From Gemmatimonadota bacterium (lineage in GTDB: Bacteria; Gemmatimonadota; Gemmatimonadetes; Longimicrobiales; Gaopeijiaceae): 64,000 nucleotides of DNA. Made by a program: the position numbers and the translations under genes. The DNA lies in the NCBI GenBank assembly GCA_022823145.1, contig JAJDXS010000029.1, positions 124,001 to 188,000 on the forward strand, read 5' to 3'. Shown here in pieces: positions 39,534-50,700 of the stretch. Within the stretch, counting starts at the first letter, position 1, and the number at the start of each line of letters is the position of its first letter. The notes beneath the pieces are model-generated. The model was given only the letters and a program-made list of their open reading frames with translations. It was not told where the DNA came from and ran no database searches.

Positions 39534-40523
39534 ATGGAAGAATCGATCGGGCCGAATCCGCTCCTGCTCCTGGCTGGCCGGGCCAACCGGCCTCTGGCCG
39601 GCGAGATCGCCGACAACCTCGGCACATCGGCGGACGGGGTCACCATCTACAACTTCGCGGACGGTGAGATCTTCGTGCGGATCGACCGCAACGCACGGGG
39701 CAGGGACGTGTTCATCGTCCAGCCGACGGTCGCGAACGCCGACAACATCATGGAACTGCTCCTGCTGGTTGACGCCGCCCGGCGCGCATCGGCGGCGCGG
39801 GTCACGGCGGTGGTGCCCTATTTCGGCTACGGGCGCCAGGATCGCAAGGACCAGCCTCGTGTTTCGATCGGTGCCAAGCTCGTCGCCAACCTGATCACGG
39901 CGGCGGGGGCCGACAGGGTGGTCAGCATCGATTTCCACCAGCACCAGATCCAGGGTTTCTTCGACATTCCGGTCGATCATCTCTATGCCGCACCGGTCTT
40001 CACGAGCTATTTCAAGCAGAAGCGGCTGCCGGACCTGGTGGTGGTGGCGCCCGATGTAGGCTCGGCCAAGATGGCCCGGGGGTTCGCCAAACGGCTGAGC
40101 GCGTCGTTCGCGATCATCGACAAGCGCAGGCCCACCGCGAACGTTTCCGAAGTCCTCAACGTCGTCGGCGACGTGGACGGACGCACGTGCCTGATCACCG
40201 ACGACATGATCGACACCGGCGGCACCATCGCGCAGGCGGTCAGCGCGCTCAAGGAACGTGGGGCCAGGCGCGTCTACGTCGGGGCCACGCACGCCCTGCT
40301 TTCGGGCGAGGCCGTGTCGAGGCTGTCGGCCTCGCCGCTGTCGGAGCTGGTGGTGACCAACACGATCCACATTCCCCACGAGAAGCGCTTCGACCGACTG
40401 ACGGTACTCTCGGTGGCGGATCTGCTGTCGCGGGCCATCACCTACATCCACACGCACTCGTCGGTCAGCCAGCTCTTCGAACTCACGAATCAATACGGGC
40501 CACCCAAGGTGGTCGCCGGATGA
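39534..40523 (+). CDS. prs: Ribose-phosphate pyrophosphokinase
   Basis: Makes PRPP from ribose-5-phosphate and ATP for nucleotide, His and Trp synthesis. 329 residues: DGEIFVRIDRNARGRDVFIVQ, the flexible loop YFGYGRQDRKDQPR, SIDFHQHQIQGFFDIPVDHL, and the PRPP loop LITDDMIDTGGTI. The ATG at 39534 gives the usual length; an upstream frame contains the promoter and is ignored. rplY and pth follow, a common bacterial order (prs-rplY-pth). Confidence 0.96.
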   Translation: MEESIGPNPLLLLAGRANRPLAGEIADNLGTSADGVTIYNFADGEIFVRIDRNARGRDVFIVQPTVANADNIMELLLLVDAARRASAARVTAVVPYFGYGRQDRKDQPRVSIGAKLVANLITAAGADRVVSIDFHQHQIQGFFDIPVDHLYAAPVFTSYFKQKRLPDLVVVAPDVGSAKMARGFAKRLSASFAIIDKRRPTANVSEVLNVVGDVDGRTCLITDDMIDTGGTIAQAVSALKERGARRVYVGATHALLSGEAVSRLSASPLSELVVTNTIHIPHEKRFDRLTVLSVADLLSRAITYIHTHSSVSQLFELTNQYGPPKVVAG

Positions 40524-40556
40524 TTTCGAGTCCTCACTGACGTACGGAACTTTCCC

Positions 40557-40877
40557 ATGGAAGCAAGACTGAACCTCAAGACCCGCAACGAAGCCGGAAA
40601 GGGAGTTGCCCGCAGACTGCGGCGCGCCGGCCGCGTACCCGGTGTCATCTACGGTGACGGGCGCGACACGGTGCTGGTCTCGATGGAGGCCCGCGAAGCC
40701 CACAACCTGCTCCATTCGATTTCGCTCGACGACACCGTTCTCCAACTGGCGGTGGACGACGGTACGACCGAACTCGCCACGGTGCAGGAGGTACAGGTGC
40801 ATCCCGTCCGCCCCCAGCTTCTCCACGTTGATTTTCTTCGTGTCGCAACGGAGGGATCCGGCGGGGACAACGGTTGA
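40557..40877 (+). CDS. rplY: 50S ribosomal protein L25, short form
   Basis: 5S rRNA-binding protein L25, 106 residues, the short form without the C-terminal CTC/TL5 domain found in many bacteria. Typical sequence: NEAGKGVARRLRRAGRVPGVIYG near the N-terminus, and VQEVQVHPVRPQLLHVDFLRV at the end. It follows prs by 33 bases, and its TGA overlaps the TTG start of pth. Confidence 0.93.
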   Translation: MEARLNLKTRNEAGKGVARRLRRAGRVPGVIYGDGRDTVLVSMEAREAHNLLHSISLDDTVLQLAVDDGTTELATVQEVQVHPVRPQLLHVDFLRVATEGSGGDNG

Positions 40878-41482
40878 CCACGGGTGGGGAAGCGGAGTGC
40901 CGCGCCCCCGAAATCCGCACCATCGTGGTCGTCGGCCTCGGAAACCCGGGACCCCGGTACGACGCCACGCGCCACAATGTCGGGTGGTGGGTGCTGGACC
41001 GCTTCGCATACGATCACGAATTCGAGCCTTTCGCGCGCCGGGCGAAGCGATTCGAGACCTCCCGCGTGGTCGGCGGACGCACCATCCTCCTGGTCAAGCC
41101 GCGAACATACATGAACCGAAGCGGGCTGGCCCTGACCAACCTGTGGCGAATCGACGGATTCCGCGTGGAGACCGACCTCCTGGTCGTGACCGACGACGCC
41201 AACCTGGACGTGGGACGGGTGAGGTTCCGCCCCGGTGGCGGTGCGGGCGGCCACAACGGCCTCAAGTCCGTCAGCGAGGTCCTCGGCACCACCGCCTACG
41301 CCCGCCTCCGGGTCGGAGTGGGAATCGCCCCGGCGGGAGCGGATCTGGCCGACTGGGTGCTTTCGCCCATGCCCGAAGAGGATGAGGACCGGGTCGTGGC
41401 GTTGTTGCCGGAGCTTGGCGAGGCGATCGGGGTGTGGGCCGATGACGGCGTCGAGGCAGCGATGAACCGCTTCAACCGATGA
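40874..41482 (+). CDS. pth: Peptidyl-tRNA hydrolase
   Basis: Releases tRNA from prematurely dropped peptidyl-tRNA. 202 residues with the family motifs [20 protein letters not shown] (including the catalytic His), [25 protein letters not shown] and [12 protein letters not shown]. The start is TTG at 40874, overlapping the rplY stop (TTGA), giving a 14-residue extension before the usual beginning. Confidence 0.95.
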   Translation: MTTGGEAECRAPEIRTIVVVGLGNPGPRYDATRHNVGWWVLDRFAYDHEFEPFARRAKRFETSRVVGGRTILLVKPRTYMNRSGLALTNLWRIDGFRVETDLLVVTDDANLDVGRVRFRPGGGAGGHNGLKSVSEVLGTTAYARLRVGVGIAPAGADLADWVLSPMPEEDEDRVVALLPELGEAIGVWADDGVEAAMNRFNR

Positions 41483-41561
41483 GCGCGCCCGGCGCGACAG
41501 GCCTTGCCGAAACACGCAGACAGACGACCGACAACCTCCACAAGAGAGAGATGAAGACCAG

Positions 41562-43619
<2,058 letters not shown>

Positions 43620-43625
43620 CCCGCA

Positions 43626-44861
43626 ATGACTTCATCAGAGAGAGTATCGTTCGACGCCGCCCTGGCGTTCGCGCAGGACCTCATCCGCATCCCCTCGATG
43701 CCGGGAGAGGAAGGCGAACTCGCGCGCCGCGTCGTCGCCGAAATGGAGAAACTGGGTTACGACGAGGCCTGGACGGACGATCTCGGCAGCGTGGTGGGGA
43801 TCGTGCGGGGAGGCGCCGGGCCGACCGTCATGCTCAGCGCACACCTCGACATGGTTGCCGCCGGAGACCCGGAGGAATGGGAATACCCGCCCTTCGACGG
43901 CGTGATCGCGGACGGCTTCCTGCACGGACGCGGCGCCATGGACATCAAGGGCCCGCTCGCCATCCAGACGCACGTCGCCGCGGCGCTGAGGGACCGGGCA
44001 CCCGGTGACATCATCGTCGCGCACCCCGTCTACGAGGAGCGCGGCGGCTGGGGCATGGACCACCTCACCCGTCTCGACGGCGGGTTGCGCCCCGACGCGG
44101 TGATCATCGGCGAGTCGACGCAGGGAGACATCGCCATCGGGCACCGTGGGCGCGCCGAGGTCGAGATCATCGCCCAGGGGCTGGCGGGTCACGCTTCGGC
44201 GCCCGAACGCGCACGCAACACCTTCGATCTCGTGCCTCCCATTCTTGCCGGTGTGCGGGACCTCGCCGCCCGCCAGGACTCGGACGACGTCCTGGGAGCC
44301 TCATCGGTCGTGGCGACCGGCATCGACGCCGTCCCCACCAGCCTCAACGTCATCCCCGACCGGGTCACGGTCACGCTCGACTGGCGCATACTCCCCGTCG
44401 ACACGGAAGAGAGCCTGCTCGGCCGCCTTGCCGACGCGGTCCGCCCCCACCTGGACCGGTTCGATGCGCAAGAGGGACGGCAGCGCGGAGCGGGCGTCGA
44501 GTTCCGCCTGGCCACGCAGATCCAGCGCGCCTGGACCGGGGTCGAAGAGGAGCGCCGCATCCTCAGCCCGGGCTTCCTGATGGATCCTGGCCACCCCATC
44601 GTCACGGCGGCGGCCCGCGCGGTGGGCAGCCGGAACGGCAACGGCGAATCCGCCCGGGTCCGACCCTGGACCTTTGCCACCGACGGCGGATGGACGTGCG
44701 GCGTGCGCGGCGTCCCCACCATCGGCTTCGCCCCGGGCGAGGAGCGCCACGCCCACACCAACACCGAACGGCTCGATCTGGCAGAGGCGCGCTGGGGCTA
44801 CGGGAAGTATCTGGACCTGGTGCCGGCGGTGCAGACCGCCGCGCGCGCCGGCCGCGACTGA
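43626..44861 (+). CDS. M20 family metallopeptidase/deacylase
   Basis: Di-zinc hydrolase of the ArgE/DapE/CPG2 (M20) family, 411 residues. Metal ligands lie in [17 protein letters not shown], the catalytic Glu pair EERGG and GEST; a lid domain ([20 protein letters not shown]) and a C-terminal ligand His ([14 protein letters not shown]) are present. It lacks features that would fix it as DapE, ArgE or a peptidase; the YgeY-like branch is possible. It follows hppA by 6 bases and ends at a hairpin shared with the convergent aldolase gene. Confidence 0.87.
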   Translation: MTSSERVSFDAALAFAQDLIRIPSMPGEEGELARRVVAEMEKLGYDEAWTDDLGSVVGIVRGGAGPTVMLSAHLDMVAAGDPEEWEYPPFDGVIADGFLHGRGAMDIKGPLAIQTHVAAALRDRAPGDIIVAHPVYEERGGWGMDHLTRLDGGLRPDAVIIGESTQGDIAIGHRGRAEVEIIAQGLAGHASAPERARNTFDLVPPILAGVRDLAARQDSDDVLGASSVVATGIDAVPTSLNVIPDRVTVTLDWRILPVDTEESLLGRLADAVRPHLDRFDAQEGRQRGAGVEFRLATQIQRAWTGVEEERRILSPGFLMDPGHPIVTAAARAVGSRNGNGESARVRPWTFATDGGWTCGVRGVPTIGFAPGEERHAHTNTERLDLAEARWGYGKYLDLVPAVQTAARAGRD

Positions 44862-44867
44862 GCGGAA

Positions 44868-44899
44868 GTCTCGCCTCTCCGCGTGGCGGGGGGCGGGAC
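44868..44899. terminator. Bidirectional hairpin between convergent genes
   Basis: GTCTCGCCTCTC (44868-44879) and GGGGGGCGGGAC (44888-44899) pair over 12 positions with three G-T wobbles around an 8-base loop, filling the 48-base gap between the M20 and aldolase stops. Confidence 0.45.
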
Positions 44900-44909
44900 G
44901 ATCCGCGCG

Positions 44910-45995
44910 CTAGTTCATCGGCACCGTCTGCACGATCCGGGCACCCACCCGCTCGAAGATCTCGTCGAGGCTGGTCCCGGTGATCGTCAGGCCGTGGTTC
45001 TTCAGCCCCACCACGCACCGGCTGGGGTCGTCCGACTCCCGGACGATGTCCGCGACGGCCTGGCCCAGCTCGCGCGTGCCGCACGGGTAGTTGAACTCGG
45101 TCGACGGAACACCGTTGATCCAGCCGTGGACGTGCAGGATCGCCCCGACCTCCGGGTGCTCGCGATAGATCATCCAATGCTCGATCGCATCGACCGAGAC
45201 CCGGCGCGGCTCCACTCCGGGGGGGTGGCTCACCCGCATGCCGTTGCGCTCGGCGTCGTAGTCCTTGACCATGAGAATGTGTTGCCCGATATCCTTCAGG
45301 TTGGACTTGTCGACCCCGCTCGCACTCATCCAGAACCACTCGTCATTGTAGCGCGCCGACAGGTTGCCGTAGCTGAGGCCCCCGATCCCGAACAGCCGCT
45401 TCAGATGCCGCAGGTCCCTCTCGGCCAGGTAGTCGTGGATCGGGAAGGGCGCGGGAAGAAGGTTGAGGCCCTCCAGGTGTTTCCCGGCCCGGTAGATCGA
45501 CTCGGTGATGTCGTCGCCGTGCCAGAGCTCCTCCGGGAGATCCGGCTCGAAAATGTTGTCGATGACAAGCGTCGAGGCGGCCAGAGGCTCGATGCGCGTG
45601 TAGACCTCGCGGAAGAAGTTCTCCCGGTCCAGTCCGCCTGATACGACGTAGTGGCCCTGTTCCGGGGTGACGAAGTGGATGTCGGCATCTCCGCCGTCGG
45701 ACGACGGAACAAACCCCGCGACAAGGTTGGCCAGCGACCGCAGCAGGAAGGGATAACCCTGAGAGAGGTGCTCGGTGAAGGGCACCGGAAACTCGGTGAC
45801 CGCACAGACGAACACGGCGTTGGCCTTCCGCCGCACCGGCCTAGGCCGAGTCGGCGGAAAGAAGTTGAGAACCAGCTTGGCGTCACCCGAATCCTCCATA
45901 TACCGGTGGCCTTCCGATTCCATCACTTCCCGCAAGCCGCGGGCGAACCAGCCGAAGGTTTCGCTGCTCGTAGCACCTACGAACGCAAAGTCCAT
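44910..45995 (-). CDS. Class II aldolase/adducin domain with an extra N-terminal domain
   Basis: 361 residues. The C-terminal half (about 180-361) is a class II aldolase/adducin fold: LSYGNLSARY, the zinc motif ILHVHG with two His ligands, and the third His in GLKNHGLTITG. Known members are zinc aldolases, epimerases and dehydratases of sugar phosphates. The N-terminal 175 residues (MDFAFVGATSSETFGWFARG; DAKLVLNFFPP; FVCAVTEFPVP) are a separate alpha/beta domain I do not recognise. It stands alone on the minus strand between plus-strand genes; the upstream 159 bases hold its promoter and that of rpsF. Confidence 0.85.
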   Translation of the reverse strand: MDFAFVGATSSETFGWFARGLREVMESEGHRYMEDSGDAKLVLNFFPPTRPRPVRRKANAVFVCAVTEFPVPFTEHLSQGYPFLLRSLANLVAGFVPSSDGGDADIHFVTPEQGHYVVSGGLDRENFFREVYTRIEPLAASTLVIDNIFEPDLPEELWHGDDITESIYRAGKHLEGLNLLPAPFPIHDYLAERDLRHLKRLFGIGGLSYGNLSARYNDEWFWMSASGVDKSNLKDIGQHILMVKDYDAERNGMRVSHPPGVEPRRVSVDAIEHWMIYREHPEVGAILHVHGWINGVPSTEFNYPCGTRELGQAVADIVRESDDPSRCVVGLKNHGLTITGTSLDEIFERVGARIVQTVPMN

Positions 45996-46071
45996 GTGCG
46001 AGGGGACCTCTCGGGTTCAGGGTAAGGCAGGTAGCGTACACAAGGTCGCCTTCCCGCGCCAGATGGCAAGG

Positions 46072-46080
46072 TGCTACATT
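46072..46080 (+). promoter_or_regulatory. Candidate extended -10 promoter for the S6-S18 operon
   Basis: TGC-TACATT; no good -35. A start near 46087 would fall just before the leader hairpin at 46089. Confidence 0.4.
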
Positions 46081-46088
46081 TCGCTGAC

Positions 46089-46127
46089 AACCGTACCCGC
46101 TCCGCCCGGGAAGCGGAGCCCGTAGTT
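46089..46127 (+). promoter_or_regulatory. Leader hairpin resembling the S6:S18-binding RNA
   Basis: Outer pairs AAC/GTT and TAC/GTA, with CG bulged between them on the 5' side (part of an AACCGTAC stretch), enclose a CC/CC internal loop and a perfect 7-bp stem GCTCCGC/GCGGAGC with loop CCGGGAA. Bacterial rpsF leaders often hold an RNA that mimics the 16S site of the S6:S18 dimer, marked by a bulged CCG beside a hairpin. The match is by eye only, but position and gene fit autoregulation. Confidence 0.4.
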
Positions 46128-46154
46128 CACCGCGGTCCAAGGGAGTTCCCGCGA

Positions 46155-46853
46155 ATGAGAGAATACGAAATCGTCTATATCCTCGACTCGGTTCTGAGTC
46201 GGGAAGCCGTGGACGCCAAGCTCGATACCTTCCACGCCGCCCTGGGTGGCGAAGTCAACACCCTCGACCACTGGGGCGTGCGGCCGCTCGCCTACCCGAT
46301 CCGCAAGGCCGGCACCGGGTACTACGTCATCGCCCACGTGACCGCCGACCCGGTCGGCCTCCCGGAGTTCGAGCGCCTCCTCAAGCTCGACGAGGAGATG
46401 ATGCGCTATCTGATCGTGCTCAACGAGGGACAGCCCGCCTCGGGTGCCTCGGTCCTCGCCGAGCGGCCGCAGAAGCCGGCCGACGAGGATGCCGACTCGG
46501 AGACGCCGCAGCCGGAAGCCGAAGAAGAAGCCGCTTCGGAAGAGGACGGAGACGGCAACGGAGACGGCGGCGGCGACGCGACGGACGGGGAGTCGCCGGA
46601 GGAGGAGCAGCCTTCGGGCCCGCCGGTGTTCTCCGGTGCCCGCGGGCGTCGCCGGCGCCACGAGGGGCCGCCGATCGTTCTCCTCAACTACAAGGACGTC
46701 ACGACCCTATCCCGCTTCCTCACCGAGCAGGGCAAGATCCTGCCGAAGCGCACGACGAAGGTCACGGCCCGCTTCCAGAGGCAGCTTGGAGTCGCCGTGA
46801 AGCGCGCGCGGCACCTCGCGCTTCTCCCGTACATCAGGGATCACGAGGCCTGA
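46155..46853 (+). CDS. Fused ribosomal proteins S6 and S18
   Basis: One 232-residue frame encodes two small-subunit proteins. Residues 1 to about 96 are S6 ([35 protein letters not shown]). Residues about 97-160 are a Glu/Asp/Gly-rich linker. Residues about 161-232 are S18 ([20 protein letters not shown], then [31 protein letters not shown]). S6 and S18 form a dimer on the 30S platform, so the fusion joins natural partners. The S18 part has no zinc cysteines. AAGGGAG lies 9 bases before the ATG. An internal GTG at 46626 could in principle start S18 alone, but its nearest purine-rich site is about 19 bases away. ssb, often between the two genes, is absent; rplI follows as usual. Confidence 0.93.
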   Translation: MREYEIVYILDSVLSREAVDAKLDTFHAALGGEVNTLDHWGVRPLAYPIRKAGTGYYVIAHVTADPVGLPEFERLLKLDEEMMRYLIVLNEGQPASGASVLAERPQKPADEDADSETPQPEAEEEAASEEDGDGNGDGGGDATDGESPEEEQPSGPPVFSGARGRRRRHEGPPIVLLNYKDVTTLSRFLTEQGKILPKRTTKVTARFQRQLGVAVKRARHLALLPYIRDHEA

Positions 46854-46884
46854 GGTCCGTGCAGCATCCGAACCGGAGCAACCA

Positions 46885-47340
46885 ATGAGACTGATTCTTC
46901 GTGAAAAAGTGGCCCATCTGGGACAGGCCGGTGACCTGGTCACGGTCAAGCCCGGGTACGCGCGCAATTTCCTGATCCCGAAGGGGCTGGCCTACAGGGC
47001 GACCGAGGCGAACGTCCGGCGAATCGAGGAGGAACGTCGCATCGGCGAGGAACGGGACCGCAGAGCGTATCTGGAAGCCAACCGTCGTGCGTCGCGCCTG
47101 GAGGGTGTGACCCTGACCTTCAAGGCCCGTGCGAGCCCCGAAGGAACCCTCTTCGGTTCCGTGGGCATGAAGGACATCTTCGACCGGCTGCAGGAATCGG
47201 AAATCGGCTTCGAACTCGACAAGCGGTCCGTCCTGCTCGACGAGCCGATCAAGTCGGTCGGCGAGCACATCGTCCCGCTGCGCCTGCACGCCGGGGTGGA
47301 GACGGAGGTGCAGGTCATCGTGGAGGCCGAAGAGGATTGA
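46885..47340 (+). CDS. rplI: 50S ribosomal protein L9
   Basis: L9, 151 residues: N-terminal 23S-binding domain MRLILREKVAHLGQAGDLV and VKPGYARNFLIPKGLA, a long connecting helix (about 45-75), and the C-terminal domain with GTLFGSVGMKDI. It follows the S6-S18 gene by 31 bases, matching the common rpsF-rpsR-rplI order. Confidence 0.96.
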   Translation: MRLILREKVAHLGQAGDLVTVKPGYARNFLIPKGLAYRATEANVRRIEEERRIGEERDRRAYLEANRRASRLEGVTLTFKARASPEGTLFGSVGMKDIFDRLQESEIGFELDKRSVLLDEPIKSVGEHIVPLRLHAGVETEVQVIVEAEED

Positions 47341-47353
47341 TCGCGACCCGAAC

Positions 47354-47728
47354 GTGAACGGATCGGCCGACTTCGAGATGCCGTCGGAGGTGCGCAAGGC
47401 GGCCGACTACGCCCTCGACAGAAAAGCCGTCGACGTCACGGTGCTGGATCTGCGTGATCTGTCGAGCGCGACCGACTTTTTCGTGATCGCGACCGGGCGT
47501 TCCGATATTCACGTTCGCGCGATCGCCGAACACATCCTCGACTCGGCCAGGGGGGACGGGAATCGCCCGGAGCACATCGAGGGACTGGACGAGGGTCGCT
47601 GGGTCCTGCTCGACTACATCGACCATGTCGTCCACATCTTTCATCCATCCGTCCGCGACTTCTACCGCCTGGAGGCGCTCTGGGGCGACGCGCGGTCGAT
47701 GCCGATCCCCGATTCGTCGGTCCCATGA
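47354..47728 (+). CDS. rsfS: Ribosomal silencing factor RsfS
   Basis: Binds L14 and blocks subunit joining under starvation. 124 residues, nucleotidyltransferase-like fold with AADYALDRKAVDVTVLDLRD, SSATDFFVIATGRSDIHVRAI, EGLDEGRWVLLDYIDHVVHI and HIFHPSVRDFYRLEALW. The start is GTG at 47354. The stop overlaps the smc ATG. Confidence 0.94.
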   Translation: MNGSADFEMPSEVRKAADYALDRKAVDVTVLDLRDLSSATDFFVIATGRSDIHVRAIAEHILDSARGDGNRPEHIEGLDEGRWVLLDYIDHVVHIFHPSVRDFYRLEALWGDARSMPIPDSSVP

Positions 47729-50700
47729 AGCTCAAGTCCCTCCGGCTCCACGGCTTCAAGTCCTTCGCGGATTCCACGCGCGTGGAATTCCACGAGGGCA
47801 TCACCGCGATCGTCGGCCCCAACGGGTGTGGCAAATCCAACATCGGCGATGCCGTCCGCTGGGTCCTGGGCGAGCAGCGGCCCACCGCGATCCGGGGAGC
47901 CAAGATGGAGGAGGTGATCTTCCAGGGCACGGCTTCGAGGCGTCCGGTGAACCGCGGCTCGGTCTCCATGGTCGTCAACAACGACGACGGAGCACTGGCC
48001 ATCCCGTTCGAGGAGGTGGAGATCGCCCGGACGGTGTATCGGGACGGTGGCAGCGACTACCGGCTCAATCGCTCCGCGTGTCGCCTGCGGGATATCGTCG
48101 ATCTGTGCCGCGACACCGGTCTGGGCGCCAACGCCTACTCGGTGATCGAGATCCGAATGATCGATGCGATCCTCTCGGAACGCACCGACGAACGCCGCTC
48201 CCTCTTCGAGGAAGCTGCCGGGATAGGGAAGTACAAGGAGCGGCGCCGCGCCGCCATTCGACGTCTTGAGACGGCGGAGGTCGATCTCCAGCGGGTCGAG
48301 GACGTCATCGCGGAGGTCCGGACCAAGGTCCGCTCGCTGGCGCGCCAGAAGGGAAAGGCGCAGCGCTATCGCGAGTTGCGGGAGCGGCGCCTGGCGGCCG
48401 AGGTCGCGGTCGCGCGGGTGGAACTCGACGAGCTCGATCTTCTCCTGTCGCGACTAAAGGCCGACCTGCAGGCGGATCGCGAGGAGTCGGCGGGGATGGC
48501 GGCGGCCCTGGCCGCTGCAGAGACCGGGCTCGAACGGACCCGGCTGGAGCAGCTGGAAGCCGAGAAGACACGGGTGGCCTGTGCCGAACGGCTGGACGCC
48601 GTCGGCTCCGAACTCTCTCGGATCGAGACGGAGGTAGCGGTTGCGGACGAGCGCCTGGCCAACGGCAGGCGCCGCCTTGCGCAGATCGCCGAGGAACGGC
48701 AGTCGGTGACCGCGTTGCGCGCCAGCGCGAAGGATGAATTGGCTGTGCTGGAAGATCTGAGGTCAGAATGTAAACTGTCCTTTACATCTTTACAAGTAGA
48801 CCTTACAGAACGAAAGCAGGCTGCCGACGAAGTCCGGACGAGGGTGGATGAAGCCAGGGCCGAGACACGCACGTTGGAGGAGGCGAGCAGGAGCGTTGCC
48901 GCACGCATGGCTCGCCTCGAGGGGGACCGCGACAGTGCACGGCTTCAGGCGGCCGAACTGGCGCGCAGGCTCGAACGTCTGGCGCGGGATGCCCGTCAGG
49001 GAGCAGGGGCGCTCAGGGAGGTCGAGTCGCAGCGCGACCTGTTCGCGGACCGGCGGACCGTCGCGACAAGAGCAGCCGAGCAGGCGACCCGAGATTTCGA
49101 GGCTTCCCGCCGGCGTCTGGCCATGGTGCGGGGGCGTCTCGCGTCCGCGCGGGCCGAGGAAATGCGGGCCGAGACTCAACTGTCCGCTCTTGAGGCGGAG
49201 CTTGCGGCACTGAAAGGGCTGGCCGGGTCGGACGAAGGGGTGGCGTCGATGGCAGCGGCGGCGCGCCAGGCGTTCCCCGAGGCGGTTCGAGGAGAGCTGT
49301 CGGATTTCGTGCGGGTCTCGGGCACCGCTGCTCGCGCCGTGGACGCGCTGCTCGGACCCTGCGGATCGGCGCTGGTGGTGCACGGACGGGACGATGTGGA
49401 GCGCATCACGCGCTGGTACGAAGGCAACGCAGCACGTCGGGCCGCCCTTCGGCTCCTGCCTCTCGATGCGGTGCCGGCGCCGCTGGGGCCGCTTCCCGCC
49501 GGCGTGACCGCGGCCGGCGACGGGGCGCCGTGGGTGAAGGCGTTCCTCGGGGGGGCGGATGCCGGGGACGGTGGCGGCTGGACGGATGTACGGGGCATCT
49601 TCCACCTCCTTCCCGACATCGGTGCGGAGGGTGGGCTGGAACGCCGGGGAAGGATCGAGTCCCTGTCCGCCGAGTGCGAGCTGGCGAGGGAGATGCTGGA
49701 TGAGGACAGAGAGGTTCGACTCGGCTGCGAAGAGGAACGAAAGGACGCCGAAGCCGAGGCGGACCGGGCCTCGGACCAGGTGCTGGCCGCCCGCGACGAA
49801 GCGAGAGCCGCCGAAGCCGAGGCGACGACGCAGAGTGAGCGACGGGAGCGGCTGTCCCGTCACCAGGAGGAAACCCAGCACCGGCTTGTCGAGACTCGCG
49901 CCTCCCGGGACAGGGCGCTCGGAAGGGAACGTCAGGCGGAGGACGAAAGGAGCCGGCTCCGGGACGAGGAAGTGTCGGTGGCGGACCGCGTGCAGGAGTC
50001 GCGCGATGTGCTCGCCGCGGTGGAGGCCGAGTGGGAACATGTGCGCGAGTCCGCCGCGGAGGTGACGATCCGCTCCGCGCGGCTCGAGAGCCGGTTGGAG
50101 AGACTCGACGGGCAGTTGGGAGATGCTCGCACGACGCTGGAAAGCACGGTGGCGCGTCTTGGCGACCTTGCTGGGGAGCAGGACGCGCTCACCAGGGAGT
50201 CCGTCCGGATTCGCGCCGCGCGCAACGAAGGAAGGGACGCGCTCGAGGGCCTGTTCTCGAAGCGTGACGAACTGAAGGCGGTACTGTCGGAACAGGATCG
50301 CGTTCTCGGCAACGCCTCGGCGGCGGTTGCCGAAGCGGAGCGCCGTCTGAGGGAGATGCGCGGCAGAGAGCGGGAGGCGGTTGGTCGCAGACACAGGCTT
50401 GAGATGACGGAGCAGGACATTCGCAATCGGGCGGCCAGGATCGGGGAGCGCCTGGAGGCGGAGTGGGGCCGGCCCCTGGAAGCGCTGTTCGACGAGGCAG
50501 ACAGGGTCGAGGGCGACACCGAGGCGCTCAGGGACGAACTTCAGGAGATTGTCCGGGCGCTGGAACGGATCGGACCGGTGAACATGCTTGCGGTCGAGGA
50601 GCACGCGGAGGAGAGCGCCCGCCTCGAATTTCTGGTCCAACAGCGCGAGGATCTGGCCACCGCGCGAGACGACCTCCGGTCCGCAATCCGTCGGATCAAC

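Noticed and set aside
46600-46626. Independent internal start for S18 at GTG 46626
   Set aside because: GGAGGAGGAG is about 19 bases away, too far for normal initiation, and reflects Glu codons of the linker. Not excluded by experiment.
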